In this document: piece after piece, positions 13,527 through 14,939 of the stretch | How positions within the stretch are numbered: position 1 is the stretch's first letter | Layout of the letters: each line of letters starts with the position of its first letter | Assembly: GCA_007123395.1 (NCBI GenBank) | Contig: SKLD01000392.1 | Coordinates: 1-14,939, forward strand | Reading direction: 5' to 3' | DNA: 14,939 nt | From: Opitutales bacterium | GTDB taxonomy: Bacteria > Verrucomicrobiota > Verrucomicrobiia > Opitutales > Oceanipulchritudinaceae | The notes under the pieces: model-generated | The model's database searches: none | Told to the model about the DNA's origin: nothing | The model's input: the letters and a program-made list of their open reading frames with translations, nothing else | Position numbers and translations under genes: made by a program

Positions 13527-14939
13527 ATGCGTTTTCGCCTCACCTTTGTCCTCCTTGTCCTCAACCTTGTCGCGTTGGGATTCATTTTCGTTATCCGCAT
13601 GGATCCGGGCCGCACGACGTTTGAGGAAGCCGCGCGGCTCGTTCTCCCGGCGGGCCTTGTGGGCAGCGCGGACAGGATCGAGGTCGCCGGACCGGCCCTC
13701 GACCGCGACTGGATCTTCGCGCGCGGTGACGCAGAGTGGTCCGTCGAATCCCCGCTTCCTTGGAAAGCCAACAACTTCGCCATGGAACGGCTTTTACAGC
13801 AACTCAGCCACCTGCGCTGGGAGACCCGCTTTCCGGTGAATCAGATCGGAGGTCCGGAAGAGGAAGCCCTGCGGCAATACGGCCTCGATCCGGCCAAAGC
13901 AGTCATCCGCGTTATCCGCGGCACGGAGACTTGGGAGATTCCCGTGGGCGAGGCGACCCAAGTGGGCAACCGTCTCTACCTTCTCTCGCCCGACGGGCGC
14001 GACGTGCTTGTCGTCGGCCGCGAAATTTTCGACATCGTCGCCTCTGACCTGACGGCATTCTTCGAGCCGCTTGTCATCCGCATCCCGGAGTTTGAGGCAC
14101 GCGCTCTCACCGTGCAGGAAGAGGGCACCGGCGCGCCGCGGGTGCGGCTCAGTCGCGACGGCACCGGCCCGGGCAACCCTTGGCGGTTCGAATCTCCCCT
14201 GCAAGTTCCGGCGGAGAGCGAGACCGTCCGCCGTTTTCTCGAGCGACTCAACCACGTCAAGGTGCGCCAGTTCGTCCACGACCCGCCCGAGGACGCCTTC
14301 GGAAGTGGAGATATCCGCTTTACGATCGAAGGGAACAACCGCCGCCAAACGGTCGTCATCGGCAGAGAGGTGCCGGGCGATCCCGTTCCGGCACGCCGCT
14401 TTCTGCGCATCTCCGGACTGCCCACTGTTGTGGAAGTGGAAGAAGATCCGTTCAAGCCTCTCTTCACGGTGCAGGAATCGCTCCGCCAACGCCGCTTTCT
14501 CGACATCGGCGATGCTTTTCCCACCGCCATCGAGATCATCCTCGAAGAACGTACGACCAGCCTGCAACGCCTCGAGGGCGGCGAGTGGCAGGTCGCCGAC
14601 ACACGGCGCGAGCCGCAAAACGCGGGCCGGCGCACGCGCGGGGCCGAGCGAGAAGTCGTCGAACGCATCGTCCGCCGCCTCGCCGAACTGGAAGCGCAGC
14701 GTTTTGTCACCGAAGCCCCGTCGTCTTCCGATCTCGCCAACCGCTACGGCCTTGCCCCCCCGCAACGCACCATCCGCCTGCGCCTGCCCGACGGCGACGA
14801 ACCCCTCGAACTCCGCCTCGGGCACCTCGACCCGGAGGACAATCTCGTTTACGCCCGCCGCAGCGGCATGTCGACCGTATTCAAGGTGCGTCCCGGCATA
14901 CTCGGCCTCGTTCCCGCCACGCCCCTGCACTACCGGGAA
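13527..14939 (+). CDS. DUF4340-family periplasmic repeat protein, 3' end cut by window edge
   Basis: From the ATG at 13527 the frame is open for 471 codons to the right edge. An N-terminal membrane helix (about residues 5-23, LTFVLLVLNLVALGFIFVI) anchors a large domain presumably outside the cytoplasmic membrane. I see at least three units of the same pattern. Each has a Trp-x-[Val/Phe] start (71, 219 and 354) and a helix with spaced leucines ending in RF, QFV or RFV (102, 250 and 394). The first and third then have a YGLDP or YGLAP turn (118 and 407), and all lead into a beta stretch. This matches DUF4340, a domain often found repeated and encoded next to GldG-like genes. Its role is unknown; position suggests an accessory of the exporter. 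No ribosome-binding site is visible and the gap to the preceding stop is 12 bases, so it probably depends on read-through of the operon. Confidence 0.88.
   Translation, partial: MRFRLTFVLLVLNLVALGFIFVIRMDPGRTTFEEAARLVLPAGLVGSADRIEVAGPALDRDWIFARGDAEWSVESPLPWKANNFAMERLLQQLSHLRWETRFPVNQIGGPEEEALRQYGLDPAKAVIRVIRGTETWEIPVGEATQVGNRLYLLSPDGRDVLVVGREIFDIVASDLTAFFEPLVIRIPEFEARALTVQEEGTGAPRVRLSRDGTGPGNPWRFESPLQVPAESETVRRFLERLNHVKVRQFVHDPPEDAFGSGDIRFTIEGNNRRQTVVIGREVPGDPVPARRFLRISGLPTVVEVEEDPFKPLFTVQESLRQRRFLDIGDAFPTAIEIILEERTTSLQRLEGGEWQVADTRREPQNAGRRTRGAEREVVERIVRRLAELEAQRFVTEAPSSSDLANRYGLAPPQRTIRLRLPDGDEPLELRLGHLDPEDNLVYARRSGMSTVFKVRPGILGLVPATPLHYRE

Overview
This GC-rich bacterial window carries housekeeping and accessory genes. 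The gene set and protein style point to Verrucomicrobiota, probably an Opitutia-like lineage. The supporting points are a hemH-hemX/ccsA-hemA block, a short EF-Ts with a long-tailed S2, a BirA, a GldA/permease/GldG/DUF4340 exporter operon, an adjacent REP-associated transposase, and mostly weak Shine-Dalgarno sequences. This placement is inferred from memory of such gene sets, not from a search.

Layout. (1) 1-596, minus: a RAYT-type (IS200/Y1 HUH) transposase cut by the left edge. (2) 597-784: an AT-rich divergent intergenic region with two inverted repeats and a candidate promoter. (3) 785-7021, plus: five closely spaced genes. They are a soluble double-GAF histidine kinase, ferrochelatase (hemH), a CcsA/HemX-like membrane protein, glutamyl-tRNA reductase (hemA) and an MFS transporter. 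hemH and the membrane protein overlap by one base. (4) 7022-7401: a convergent intergenic region with an AT-rich island carrying paired direct repeats, plus a clear rho-independent terminator for the minus-strand operon. (5) 7402-8855, minus: rpsB then tsf, with a structured leader and a candidate promoter. (6) 8856-9186: the divergent rpsB/birA control region. (7) 9187-14939, plus: birA, then an ABC ATPase, an ABC-2 permease, a GldG-like auxiliary protein and a DUF4340 protein cut by the right edge. The last four are nearly contiguous and look like one exporter of unknown substrate.

How the genes work together. hemA makes glutamate-1-semialdehyde, the committed step of C5 tetrapyrrole synthesis, and hemH inserts iron at the end of the protoporphyrin route. 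The HemX-like protein between them probably tunes HemA level or handles heme. The kinase upstream has no response regulator here. rpsB/tsf serve translation. The GldA-GldF-like-GldG-DUF4340 module resembles the gliding-associated ABC systems of Bacteroidota, but its job outside that phylum is unknown.

The clearest unusual points are the C-terminally truncated HemA, the cysteine cluster in ferrochelatase, three sequence repeats in the DUF4340 protein, the repeat-bearing AT island, and the rpsB leader hairpin. I saw no CRISPR array, tRNA, rRNA, phage genes or obvious new defence system.
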